This document shows, piece after piece, positions 54,752-64,000 of a stretch of DNA of 64,000 bases. This stretch comes from Macrolepiota albuminosa (taxonomy: Eukaryota; Basidiomycota; Agaricomycetes; Agaricales; Agaricaceae), in contig JAMWFC010000126.1 of NCBI GenBank assembly GCA_027475525.1, forward strand, positions 620,001 to 684,000, given 5' to 3'. Numbering within the stretch: the stretch's first letter is position 1; every line of letters starts with the position of its first letter. The position numbers and the translations under genes were made by a program. Below the pieces are notes generated by a model. That model ran no database searches. It saw only the letters and a list, made by a program, of their open reading frames with translations, and had not been told where the DNA came from.

Positions 54752-55488
54752 AACTAGTACATTGTACAAGCTGAGGTCTTGAGTGACAAAGTAAAGGTAG
54801 CAACAGCATTAGCATTAATGAATGGAGAAAAAGCAAGTAAATAAGCAGAAAATCAGTTAGAATTTATTCAAGACAAGAAAGATGGTGTGCTTACTATTTG
54901 GGTACTATTTCAGGCTGCATTCAGAGACCATTTTAGAGACTGTACCCTCCAAAAAACTGCAAGATTTGAACTCTGGTCATAAAAGATAGGACAGCAGATA
55001 AATATAATACCAACATCGACAACCTCAAACATGATACAACATGACATACACGTACCGCAATCTATTCTGATTTCTGATTCTTTGACAACTCCACACTTAT
55101 ATTATTTTGTATGTGAATCCTACTTGTGATATACTATTCCACCCCTTTAGCTAGGAGAGTCCCCTCTGAGTCGGATGTCACTAAGGCGTCATAAGGCGTT
55201 CACACTTAGGAAGATGAATTCACACTCCGCTACTCTGTAAAGAACTAGTCAATGAGACTGAGACGTGAAAGCCTTTGCTTTGAATTGACAGGCATGACAA
55301 CTGGCTTGACCTTTTGCCACTAAGAGACTCAGCAATGAGACTTCGTCCCACTCTAGACTAAGTCAAAAATACATTAGGTAACATTTGTTCTGTCTTATTT
55401 GAAGTATTAGGATAGCTCGTTGCGGTAAAAAATCATATTGTCCAACTAAAAAAGGACTCTACGCTAAAGGGTGGAATATATTTGACAA
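54752..55488. other. Interval without recognised features
   Basis: Low-GC sequence up to 55,130, then closer to host composition. No ORF, repeat or RNA gene recognised. It is the downstream flank of the gene ending at 55,489. Confidence 0.5.
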
Positions 55489-56570
55489 TTATACAAAGTC
55501 TGCTTCATCTTCTACTTCTTTAATTTCAACGTATTCACCATCTATTGGCAGATCAACCACGTCTTTAATCCACATTGGCAGCGAACGTACTGTAGCAGCA
55601 CGACGATCGGCTTTTTCAGGGTCAGCAAGCAAAATAACGTCTTGGATGTTGAATGAAGTCATGTCTCCAAAGCGGCCCTTGTAGACGCTGACTGTGAATG
55701 TAGCAATAACAGTGGACCAGTTTGCCACATCAACGTATGCATGAGGCAATGACTGATATTTTTCAAGGTTGAATTTTTGGTGTCGCCCATCATAAACTGG
55801 TACTAGAATTGTTATTCAATTATAATAAGCCATAATAGAAAAAAGTGAGCAAATTTCATGGCTTACTTGAATCTCCGTATGGTCTTACTGCATCAGACCA
55901 AGATAACTTGGTCTGGCTGCGATTACCCTTCTTTGTTGGAGAAGCAGGAGCTAGTCTTGTGGATGAACCCAGTTTGTCTAAAGAGTCGTTAGCTTTCTAT
56001 ATTAAGTGATGGTTGTTAATTATACTGTATACCTGAGTGACTTGTGCTCTTTCTCATGAGCATTGTTGTAAGGGAGACGCCATCCTGTTGCATGATTACT
56101 GACAAATTCTCCTTGTTGGAAACCGCTCCAATAAAGGCCATTGCATGAGGAAACGTGCGATCTGAAAAAGCAACTGATATATAATGTGGGTCTTCTTCAT
56201 CAACCAGATGGCTAAACATGACCATTCCAACAAGATAAAAGACGGAAAAGTTTCGCTTGGCTGTAGAAGATCTTTTTCGCTGGAAGACAAATCCTTGTTG
56301 GAAGTCTTGAGGGTTAGCAGCCACGAGATTGACGACTTGAACATTACTTGATTTAGATACACGAACGTCCAATTCTATAAGATGACTTGCTACACTAGGA
56401 AAGGAGTATTCGAGATTGACAACAGCCTCTTCGGATACTTGGGAAGTTTTGGTGTCATAGCATGTATAATTGATTGCTTCTAGAATGAAAACACTTATTC
56501 TTATATAATCATCATAGTGGACAACGTGCTTTACTGCAAGCTTGCCAATGCCATATTTATATAGTTTCAT
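55489..56570 (-). CDS. Hypothetical protein, three exons, 320 residues
   Basis: Exon 1 56,570-56,033, intron 55,978-56,032 (GTATAC...TTTAG, GCTAAC branch), exon 2 55,977-55,867, intron 55,803-55,866 (GTAAGC...CTAG), exon 3 55,802-55,489. Phases agree and there is no internal stop, so this is probably a real host gene. Start at 56,570 is the first Met of the open frame. Exon 2 gives a Ser/Lys-rich linker (PTKKGNRSQTKLSW); the C-terminal part ends WIKDVVDLPIDGEYVEIKEVEDEADFV, written here as WIKDVVDLPI and an acidic tail. IATFTVSVYKGRFG...FNIQDVILLA recalls a beta-rich, OB-fold-like pattern; this is a weak inference. Family not recognised. Confidence 0.7.
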
Positions 56571-56799
56571 TCAGATGTTCGAAATGGACAACCATCAAAT
56601 GCAATCACTGTCGCAACTTTCCATGGATAAGAGGATTGAAATTTTGAATTGCGAAGATGCAGGAAAGTCAAAATACACATGTGATTTCTCATTATTCTGA
56701 TGATGTTTTGTATTCATTATAGTCAATCAAGCAACTTCTTTTGTGAACTTGTGACTCGCAGGTGCCTCCCTTTGTCGCCAACTTGCATACTATGATACA

Positions 56800-57178
56800 A
56801 TGCAGAAAATTGAAGAGGCATTTGAAGTCAAGTCTGTCACCGGTGGCTTTAAATGTCTTGTTTATCGTGGAATGGATTTGGAAGTTTTGCTTGATTTCTC
56901 TGGCTTTATTCTAGAGTTCAGGCTTCCTCCTCTTCCAAACAATTATTGGTCTGTTGCCATATTTGCTGTTATTATTCAATTTTAACTTATTCAAGCTATT
57001 ATTTAGTGTTTGCCGAAACGAATCCAATTCATTAAATTACTTCGTTACCATTATCACACCAAACAATTGCGATTACTTTGATGATCATTTAGCAGTCGAA
57101 AAAGCTGAGATCCATTGCTTTGGCTACTCTTATCCACATAGGATGCTTGTGCCCAAGAGCTTGGAAATATTGAGCTAA
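56800..57178 (+). CDS. Possible small two-exon gene, 106 residues
   Basis: Exon 1 56,800-56,948 (MQKIEEAFEVKSVTGGF...), intron 56,949-57,006 (GTCTGT...TTTAG; weak 5' site), exon 2 57,007-57,178 ending in TAA. Splicing keeps frame and joins FILEFRLPPLPNNY to CRNESNSLNYFVTIITPN. Divergent from the gene starting at 56,570, with about 230 bp between, so they may share a promoter. An upstream exon is possible. No domain recognised. Confidence 0.35.
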
Positions 57179-57719
57179 ACATAAAATTATTCATTGATAT
57201 GTTGGGTCATGGTTCTGAGATATAGCATAGATAGATTGTAGATCAAGATTATTCCTTGCATGTCAGAAAATGTCTTCACTTTTTGAAGCCACGTGTTTAA
57301 ACATTTAAGCTTAAGCTTTTTAAGCTTTTGTGCTACGTTATTGCTTATTAGGAATAGGAATATATCAATTAACTTATCTTTCAGTAAGTATATTCATCAT
57401 TCAACGAGAAGGACTAGTAAAACATACCAAGTTCTGACAAAGATCATGACATTTCGTCGTCCTTATCAGAGCTGCCAGTCATGTCTACTCGTCATAGTTT
57501 CAGAATAGAACGTAAATTCACAACCACTGCACTGCCATATGCACACTGTACATGCATTCTTTAACAAATTACCTAACAAAAGATGAATTTTTGAAATCAA
57601 TTTGACTCATTTACACTAGCAGCAAAGTATGACGCTTTCTTAACACTAGAGATCTTTATTTAATAATATTAATGAGAGTGCCGTGCCAACAGCAAAATAA
57701 ACATGGTTGAGTACTCATT

Positions 57720-58330
57720 CTCAACACAATTTTTGGATTCGAACCAAAAGTCATTATCTAATTCAATATTACCTGCACAGCCCATCTCAAGATTGACCAG
57801 GTGGTACATCTCAGATCACACACTCAGACTATTAGTATGTCCAATTACCTCTTCTGCAATGACTATTTTTTGATGATGTGCCTCCAACAAACAACCACCA
57901 ACTTGAATCCACAAATGCCTTCAACAAATCACGCAACAAAGACTCATCAATCCACTTTGTAAATCCAACGCCCTTCCATCCACCAACGTCTTTTGCAGTA
58001 CCACCTCTTTGAATAAACACACCAAGTGCTAAGCGCTTATTTCTCAACCTTTTCAAATTCAGACCAAAAAGTCATTGTCCGATCCGTCCGATTCTCAACA
58101 TTACCTGCACAGCCCAACTCAAAGCTGACAAAGTGACATAACCTTCTCAAATTATTCAGTATGTATATTACTTCTTCTATCTATATTCTAACTCAAGGCT
58201 AATCAAGTGACGTAAACTTCTCAGACTATTCAGTATGTCCATTACCTTCTTCTAACTCAGGACTGAACATATGGCATGAACTTCTCAGACTATTAAGTAT
58301 GTCCATTACCTTTTCTGCAATTGCTATTTT
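57720..58330. repeat. Degenerate direct repeats
   Basis: A segment like CTCAGACTATTCAGTATGTCC followed by ATTACCTCTTCTGCAATGNCT recurs at about 57,825, 58,220 and 58,290, and ACCAAAAGTCATT...ATTACCTGCACAGCCCA recurs at about 57,745 and 58,065. The imperfect, spaced copies suggest an old tandem array. No gene seen in 57,180-58,500 apart from a short open stretch on the minus strand (58,056-57,832). Confidence 0.5.
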
Positions 58331-58484
58331 TATAAATAAAGTTGAAAAATACCCCTTAGTATACTAGTAACCTAATTCAATTGACATTATCACCATTGAT
58401 CTCATTTTATAAATAAAGTTGAAAAATACCCCTTAGTATACTAGTAACCTAATTCAATTGACATTATCACCATTGATCTCATGA
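58331..58484. repeat. 77-bp offset exact tandem duplication (intergenic)
   Basis: Copies start at 58,331 and 58,408. Confidence 0.85.
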
Positions 58485-58526
58485 TTTCTGTAGAAATCTT
58501 TTGCAACCATACAATATACCGGTACA

Positions 58527-59170
58527 ATGTACAAACATATCTCAATCACTGACATGAGGCAACCACTATTAAAACACATCTCAACACTTCATTTGCGACT
58601 CACATCTCCTTTCATAAATACAAATCAGAACCAACAATCTTCTACACCAGCCAACTCCTCATCTTCAATCGACGGAGATACAAAGATGGAGCTGAAGTCC
58701 ATGACAGAAAAGTATTGTGCCGCGATGAAAAATAACAAAAGATGTATGTGACAATCTTCTTTTGGATACGACCTTGATTGATTATTTACACAGTGTACAG
58801 CCTTCTAGCCCGTGCAGAAAAAGCCGTCGATAATGCAGGCAAGCACCATTCTCAATATTAAATTTTCTACCAACATACTGACATTACAGCCTTACTTATC
58901 AGATGCAGCCATCAACCAAGCACCATTCTCAATATTAAATTTTCTACCAACATACTGACATTACAGCCTTACTTATCAGATGCAGCCATCAACAAAGTGA
59001 AAATGAAGAATGAACAGTTGACGACTCTAGTACAAAATATAGGTAAGTAACATCACATTTAAACTAAGTGATAATAGCTAATGCCGATTGCACTAGAGTC
59101 CCACCACCAAGAGTTAATAAATGTCAACAAATATCTGATGGATGCATACTTGTCAGAAAGTGACGATTGA
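58527..59170 (+). CDS. Small four-exon hypothetical gene, 132 residues, helical
   Basis: Exons 58,527-58,743, 58,794-58,838, 58,980-59,042, 59,097-59,170. Introns: GTATGT...ACAG (50 nt), GCAAGC...TCAG (a GC-AG intron containing the 77-bp offset duplication) and GTAAGT...CTAG (54 nt). Phases match through to a TGA with no stop. The C-terminal half (LARAEKAVDNADAAINKV, KMKNEQLTTLVQNIE, LINVNKYLMDAYLSESDD) is helical, coiled-coil-like; the N-terminus is Ser/Thr/Asn-rich and may start further upstream or at a later Met. No family recognised. Confidence 0.5.
58841..58994. repeat. 77-bp offset exact tandem duplication (intron of small gene)
   Basis: Copies start at 58,841 and 58,918; lengthens the GC-AG intron. 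Confidence 0.85.
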
Positions 59171-59296
59171 GATGACAATGACGGCACTACTATACTGACA
59201 TACACAAGAACCATCATGTTGCATACTTGTCAGAAAGTGACGATTGAGATGACAATGACGGCACTACTATACTGACATACACAAGAACCATCATGT
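59143..59296. repeat. 77-bp offset exact tandem duplication (end of small gene)
   Basis: Copies start at 59,143 and 59,220; overlaps the stop codon of the small gene. Confidence 0.85.
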
Positions 59297-59379
59297 TTGT
59301 TCTATGCATATACAGTTATATCTGGTATATGTAGTCTAAACTGTATATACAAAACGAAATTTCATCCACACTGTATATA

Positions 59380-59600
59380 AATAAACAGAGCCAAAAAAAA
59401 AAACATACCTATGGTGCAGACTACACCACCAAACCAAACACCACTCCAAAAAAAAAAAACAAAAAAAGACAATGTCAAGATCTAACACCAAACCAAACGC
59501 TACTCCAAAAAGAAAAAAAAAAAAAAAAGACAATGTCAAGATCTAACACCAAACTAAACGCTACTCCAAAAAGAAAAAAAAAAAAAAAAAAAAAGGTCTA
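59380..59600. repeat. A-rich minisatellite
   Basis: About 60-bp units (GACAATGTCAAGATCTAACA then CCAAACGCTACTCC and a long A run) in two or three slightly different copies. Unlike the 77-bp duplications these differ by point changes, so they are likely genuine. Confidence 0.6.
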
Positions 59601-59810
59601 ACATGCCTATACAAACTAATTATAATGGAAGCCGTACAGACTAATTATGACGGAAGCCGCTCTTTCCATAATATGGACTCCGACGCGAAAGAGTGCTATG
59701 GTGTTCCCAAATCTTGATATGATAGCATTGAATTGTACATCTCGAATGACTGGATTAGCATAGCAGACTGGAATACAACAACAATTATCCTTATGACAAG
59801 AATATCTACA

Positions 59811-59964
59811 GTCGCTTACAAAAACACGCTGTGTATGCTTTACCAAGAAATGATCAAGTATTTTGATCCATGTGATGAAGGACTGGAGTCGCTTACAAAA
59901 ACACGCTGTGTATGCTTTACCAAGAAATGATCAAGTATTTTGATCCATGTGATGAAGGACTGGA
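59811..59964. repeat. 77-bp offset exact tandem duplication (intergenic)
   Basis: Copies start at 59,811 and 59,888. Confidence 0.85.
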
Positions 59965-60129
59965 CAATCTATTGTCAATGATATGGCCCATCTGTTTATT
60001 TGCGATCTTCACGTGACGTGAACATGACTCTGAGTGTGAGCATCAGAGTGAGGCTTTGACTTTGATAGATGCGTCAAGTTTTGCTTTGACTTTAGTTTTG
60101 ACGACAGGAACAAGAAAACAGGCACAGAC

Positions 60130-60336
60130 ATGAGCACCTTTCTCCACCTCTTTCAAGTCTTCTTCTCAGCGTCTATCCTGCTCGTTGTACCAGAAACAGA
60201 GACAGAGACAGAGGCACCTACAGCCGGAGCCGGAGAAACGCCGGGAAACACACACACAAGTGCGTCAGCCAACGGCGAGGTCACAGACAGCAGCACAAGC
60301 CACTGTGTACTTAAATGCGGGGTTGATGAGGGGTGA
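60130..60336 (+). CDS. Short ORF with possible signal peptide
   Basis: 68 residues: MSTFLHLFQVFFSASILLVV resembles a hydrophobic secretion signal, followed by a Thr/Glu-rich stretch and two Cys near the end (CVLKCG). Could be a small secreted protein or chance. There is no splice or codon evidence, and similar short ORFs occur in non-coding DNA. Confidence 0.2.
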   Translation: MSTFLHLFQVFFSASILLVVPETETETEAPTAGAGETPGNTHTSASANGEVTDSSTSHCVLKCGVDEG

Positions 60337-61665
60337 ATGTTGAACGTTGACCTGGGGATGGCTAGAACGCTCACAGGATGAAACGGGCAATATCTCTTGA
60401 ACTCTAGGACGTCATCATGTTCGTTGTTGATGAAAACGGCACAGCTGATATACGTGCCTCGTGCTCACATGTGTACAATCGTAGCTACTGAGAATAAAGT
60501 CAACAAGAACCTTAGTGTTGTCCAGGAGTCTCGAGTATATATGATGATGAAAGACAATATAACCATGGGACTGTGATTGAATGATATGAAATATAGATCA
60601 CACATATAAAGTTTGAACGTGTGATGTTGTCTTTTGACCAATCATTATATAAGTGTTTGTCCACACAAATGATTACATAAGTGTTGATCCACACAAACAA
60701 TTACATAATGATTTTATTATTATTATTGTATCGTATAGAATGATCATCATTATACATAATACATATGTCTCTTTCTTTCCTCCCTGTCTTTTCTTAAAAT
60801 TTTTGATTTCAAACTATCTTACCGCTAGCTTGCTCATAGGTCATGTTACTGCACAACTCTTGAAATGCTATATCCTCGTCACTTCTTCTGCTATAACAAA
60901 CTGGTACTGTCAGTCTATGTTGTCATGTACTCACTCAACGGACACCTACTTGGAGGCAAACGCTATCAATTACTGTGGTTCAACTTGGTACTTATTACTA
61001 CTCGTTAGGGTTAGCGCTTTTTTTACATATTGTATTCTTTCTAATGTCAGCTCTTATACCCATCACGACCCGTGCACGTGACACCTCACTCTAAAAGGAT
61101 TCGATACGAACCAACGATTGGTCGCCGCCTTTCACGTACATCGTAGCGATGACAATCGATACCTTGACAAAGCGTTCACTTACACATATTCGGGTGATTT
61201 ATACAGCTAGACAGCGGAAAATATCATCGTCAAGCACGTCGTTCCCAGCCACATAACTCGACACCATATTTTCAACACAGCTTCAAAAATCGTTGTAAGT
61301 CTTCGTTTACTCTTCAAGTTTACTTCGAACTAACTCGACACCATATTTTCAACACAGCTTCAAAAATCGTTGTAAGTCTTCGTTTACTCTTCAAGTTTAC
61401 TTCGAACTCATTTTATTACAAGTGCACGTATATTATTACAACACAAAACAATAACGACATATCAATAGGTAGTATTACTTTCTTTTCATAGGTAAGTTAA
61501 CTTTCATTTTCACGATTACAATACGCTATATGTTTTTTTCAAACAGATATTATTTTATTTATTTATTTTATTATATAATAATATTATATATATTACGTAT
61601 ATAGTACCACTTAATGTATGTATTCATATCATATCATTTATCATTATCATATCTATATCTATACA
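60337..61665. other. AT-rich interval before solo LTR-D
   Basis: No convincing gene. Contains a 78-bp offset duplication (61,253-61,407), a TTAGGGTTAG at about 61,006, and a very AT-rich stretch at 61,540-61,670 ending in the TSD TACAT. Confidence 0.5.
61253..61407. repeat. 78-bp offset tandem duplication (intergenic)
   Basis: Copies start at 61,253 and 61,331, differing by one T in a homopolymer. Confidence 0.8.
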
Positions 61666-61670
61666 TACAT

Positions 61671-62188
61671 TGTAAGGGCGACCTCTAGAGGCTGTGGCTC
61701 AGTCACACAGCTGGCAGAGGGAGATCCAAAGTGTATTAGAATATATACTGACAATATCAAGGTAGCTACTCACCTGGCAGAGGGAGATCCAAAGAGAACA
61801 AGTCTGGGGATTCCCTATGCCAGGTTGGACGCTTCTGGGGCCTCTGAAGCGTGGGAAACAACTGTACAGTACAACAAAACCTTAAAAACTCGAAAATTGA
61901 CTAACCAAACAAGTGTGCAAACAAGGGAGGAAAACTCCGGACTTTAGAAGTCAGAAAGGCAAACTCCGGCTTATCTAAGCAGCCTGGAGCGGTGCTGAAG
62001 GGCCCACACTTGTCTGAGTGATAGCTAAAGAACCAGAGCACCTCAAAGGTTGAGAATAGTACCAACAGATAGTGTTGAAGAAGTAGTAACAGCAAAATGA
62101 GAGAATGGTAGAAGAAATAAGGAAGTGAATGAAAGGAGAGTGAAGAAATAAGGAGTGAAAGAAGAAAGGAATGAGGGGTCCCCTGACA
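61671..62188 (+). repeat. Solo LTR-D, best-preserved copy
   Basis: TGTAAGGGCGACCTC...CCCCTGACA, 518 bp, flanked by TACAT at 61,666-61,670 and 62,189-62,193. It retains more CpG than the other copies, so it is the youngest. No internal element is present. Confidence 0.9.
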
Positions 62189-62202
62189 TACATAATGTAT
62201 AA

Positions 62203-63153
62203 CACATTGTACCAATAGGAAAAGAAGCTTACCGAAAAAGTGTAATAGAAACAAGGAGAACAAAAGAGGGAGGCAAGCTGATACCAAGCAACATAAAGAT
62301 AGCATGGGAAAACGAACCTGTAAGACTCCTAGGCACCTACATAGGAAATGACATGGACACACCAAGCATATGGACACCCACACTTGAAAAAGTAACCAAG
62401 GACCTAGAGAGGTGGGATAAAGGCCACCCGACCATCAATGGACGACATTTGATAATAGGAATGGTTGTAGAAGATAGAACGCAGTACAAAACCTGCGTGC
62501 AGGGCATGCCTGTGGAAATAGAGCAGAGGCTGACCAGGATGATAAGACACTTCATATGGGGAGGAACTGCCCAACCAACAATAGGAATAGACACCCTAAG
62601 CAAACCCATCGAACAAGGCGAGAAGAAACTCCTAGACGTTAAGGTTAGAAACGAAGCAATAGAGCTCATGAAAATGAAGAGATACCTGAACTTCTCCAAA
62701 ACGAGACTGACATGGGCTAAGATTGTGGATGCCCTAATAAAAATGAAACTAAATAAGAAATGGAAAGTGGAAAACGATGGGGCATACCAAAACATCTTCC
62801 TGCAGACATTATTAACAGTAAACGCAAAAGACATCAGAGACGGCCTCCCAACCTCCCTGAGAAGGATGATAAGAACGGCGAGGAAACACAAAGTGACCCT
62901 ACCTCCTGCAGGCTTGAAGCTCAAAACAAAACTAGGCATACCTATCTGGTACCACGGTGGACTGAAAGACCGGGAAAACATAAGGCTCAATAATACAGTG
63001 GCGAAGTGTCTGAGGACGAACCACAGACTGAGGAAAGTAGGCGATGCGATAAAACTCATAAAAAGAATAAACACAACCATGAACACCGCCCACAAACTTA
63101 GAAAAAACTGCAAATGCGAGGAATGTAAAGAAGTGAGAAGAGATGGCTGCTGA
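62203..63153 (+). pseudogene. LINE RT C-terminal region
   Basis: Open frame from 62,203 (HIVPIGKEAYRKSVIETRR) through VRLLGTYIGND, IIGMVVEDRTQY, RMIRHFIWGG, IEQGEKKLLDVKVRNEAIEL and CKCEECKEVRRDGC. This is the post-RT region of Agaricomycete LINEs, with the F-I-W-G-G box preceding RNase H. Catalytic RT motifs lie upstream and are missing. Frame shifts near 63,150; continuation CGVGTRKLLNSIKDKWNP follows. Confidence 0.75.
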
Positions 63154-63222
63154 AACCCACACAAATGTGCGGAGTAGGAACAAGAAAACTACTGAACAGC
63201 ATAAAGGACAAATGGAACCCCC

Positions 63223-63376
63223 TAAGCATAGAACACAATGAGGAACACCACCCGATCAACAAAGGGATCCTTGAAAAGATAAGAGGTGGGGAGTCAGTAT
63301 AAGCATAGAACACAATGAGGAACACCACCCGATCAACAAAGGGATCCTTGAAAAGATAAGAGGTGGGGAGTCAGTA
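63223..63376. repeat. 77-bp offset exact tandem duplication (LINE)
   Basis: Copies start at 63,223 and 63,300. Confidence 0.85.
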
Positions 63377-63750
63377 CTATTCACGAAAGACATACGCAAT
63401 GGCACAACACTAAGCGAATAACAATTGATGTACTGACCAAGTCCCTGACAAAACATGAGGACATGGGATGGATAGAAACCGAAAACAAGGAAATCCTGCA
63501 GGCAACGGTATCACATATGAGAAGGCGAATAGGACAAACAATCCTAACAAAAGTTAAAGGACACAGCAATATCGAAGGGAATGATGGGGCTGACAAGCTA
63601 GCGAAACTAGGAGCACAGCCACAAGCACCCACATATGAGGATATATCCCCCGCACAAGGCTACCACACAACGGGGATAAGGCTAAGCTCAGCCTCCCAGG
63701 CATCCCTGTACATACAGGGGAATACTGAAGAAGAAGCCACTCTCCTATAG
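63376..63750 (+). pseudogene. LINE RNase H domain
   Basis: FTKDIRNGTTLSE, then (after a stop near 63,420) KHEDMGWIETENKEILQ and TKVKGHSNIEGNDGADKLAKLG, the C-terminal RNase HI block with the conserved HSxxEGND. Earlier catalytic residues are eroded or lost in the duplicated segment. The domain removes RNA from the RNA/DNA hybrid during reverse transcription. Confidence 0.75.
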
Positions 63751-63789
63751 AAGAGGAGCAACAATAAACCTAGATAGGATAAGATGGGC

Positions 63790-64000
63790 AATAAATAATA
63801 AAAGAAAACAACGGCGACGCACCGACGGATAAGAATATCTGGAGAGCCCTGAAGGACAAGACAATTACCAAAGAAGCCAGAGCATTCCTATGGAAGGCAA
63901 CACAGAACGCCTACAAGATCGGAGACTACTGGGAGAAAACCCCGAACTATGAGACAAGAAGTAAATGCCACGTCTGCGATGCAACTGAGGATATGGAACA
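63790..64000 (+). pseudogene. LINE zf-RVT domain (cut by window end)
   Basis: KNIWRALKDKTITKEARAFL, WKATQNAYKIGDYWEK and KCHVCDATEDMEH match the zinc-binding zf-RVT pattern following RNase H in Tad/I-clade LINEs of fungi. The last bases of the window end in this motif, so the domain and any 3' UTR lie outside. Confidence 0.7.

Larger units (their letters stand above)
62203..64000 (+). mobile_element. 5'-truncated LINE (non-LTR retrotransposon), runs off window
   Basis: Homology starts near 62,203 in the RT thumb region and proceeds through RNase H to a zf-RVT domain at the window edge. 5' truncation is typical of LINE insertion. The LTR-D solo insertion lies just upstream. Several frameshifts, one of them due to the 77-bp offset duplication at 63,223-63,376. 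Confidence 0.8.

Noticed and set aside
56480..56554. Alternative start of the 320-residue gene at 56,554 with a 55-nt first intron
   Set aside because: The 20-nt first exon would join exon 2 out of frame; the unspliced start at 56,570 is in frame.
61002..61015. TTAGGGTTAG as interstitial telomere
   Set aside because: Fewer than two repeats, so chance is a sufficient explanation.
1..64000. tRNA, rRNA and CRISPR arrays
   Set aside because: No cloverleaf boxes, conserved rRNA blocks or regularly spaced repeats with unique spacers were seen by eye.

Overview
The window is a repeat-rich stretch of a basidiomycete (probably Agaricomycete) genome. Support comes from short (44-64 nt) GT-AG introns with CTAAC/CTGAC-type branch sites, two Ty3/gypsy chromovirus lineages with chromodomains, an endonuclease-less Penelope-like element with TTAGGG-type telomeric motifs, a LINE with RNase H followed by zf-RVT, and decay dominated by CpG to TpG/CpA change. 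Species cannot be read from the sequence. No rRNA, tRNA or CRISPR was recognised.

Layout. 1-5,090: minus-strand family-B chromovirus (Element V), cut by the window edge. 5,292-31,224: Element I, a plus-strand family-A chromovirus with target-site duplication (TSD) GTAAG. Nested in it at 13,559-29,403 is Element II, same family, minus strand, TSD GGCCC. Nested in Element II at about 15,449-20,569 is a Penelope-like element (PLE). 31,230-33,835: AT-rich sequence with a possible gene remnant. 34,292-51,910: Element IV, a heavily decayed family-B chromovirus broken by a partial Ty1/copia element (35,705-39,070) and by Element III (39,273-50,475, family B, TSD CTTTT). 51,911-54,746: solo and inverted LTRs of another family (LTR-D). 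54,747-61,665: AT-rich, gene-sparse host DNA with one convincing spliced gene (55,489-56,570), a possible divergent partner, and a small four-exon gene (58,527-59,170). 61,671-62,188: solo LTR-D with TSD. 62,203-64,000: 5'-truncated LINE running off the right edge.

Main biological point. Family-A elements carry, between pol and the 3' LTR and on the ANTISENSE strand, a five-exon gene. Two diverged copies share the start region, four intron positions and a double C-x2-C-x6-C (Zn2Cys6-like) motif. Both later insertions (Element II into I, and the PLE into II) landed inside this gene, and removing them by their TSDs or homology rejoins it. Introns can survive retrotransposition here because they lie antisense to the genomic RNA. 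Family B uses the same slot for a sense accessory ORF of 1,078 codons. Family A also has two retropepsin-like domains in tandem and a self-priming signal: the 13-nt primer binding site is an exact reverse complement of the inferred transcript start.

Technical warning. At least fourteen exact tandem duplications with a 77-bp offset (plus one of 78 and one of 106) occur in unrelated contexts. That is the pattern expected from unmerged de Bruijn overlaps, and it creates false frameshifts and lengthens LTRs.
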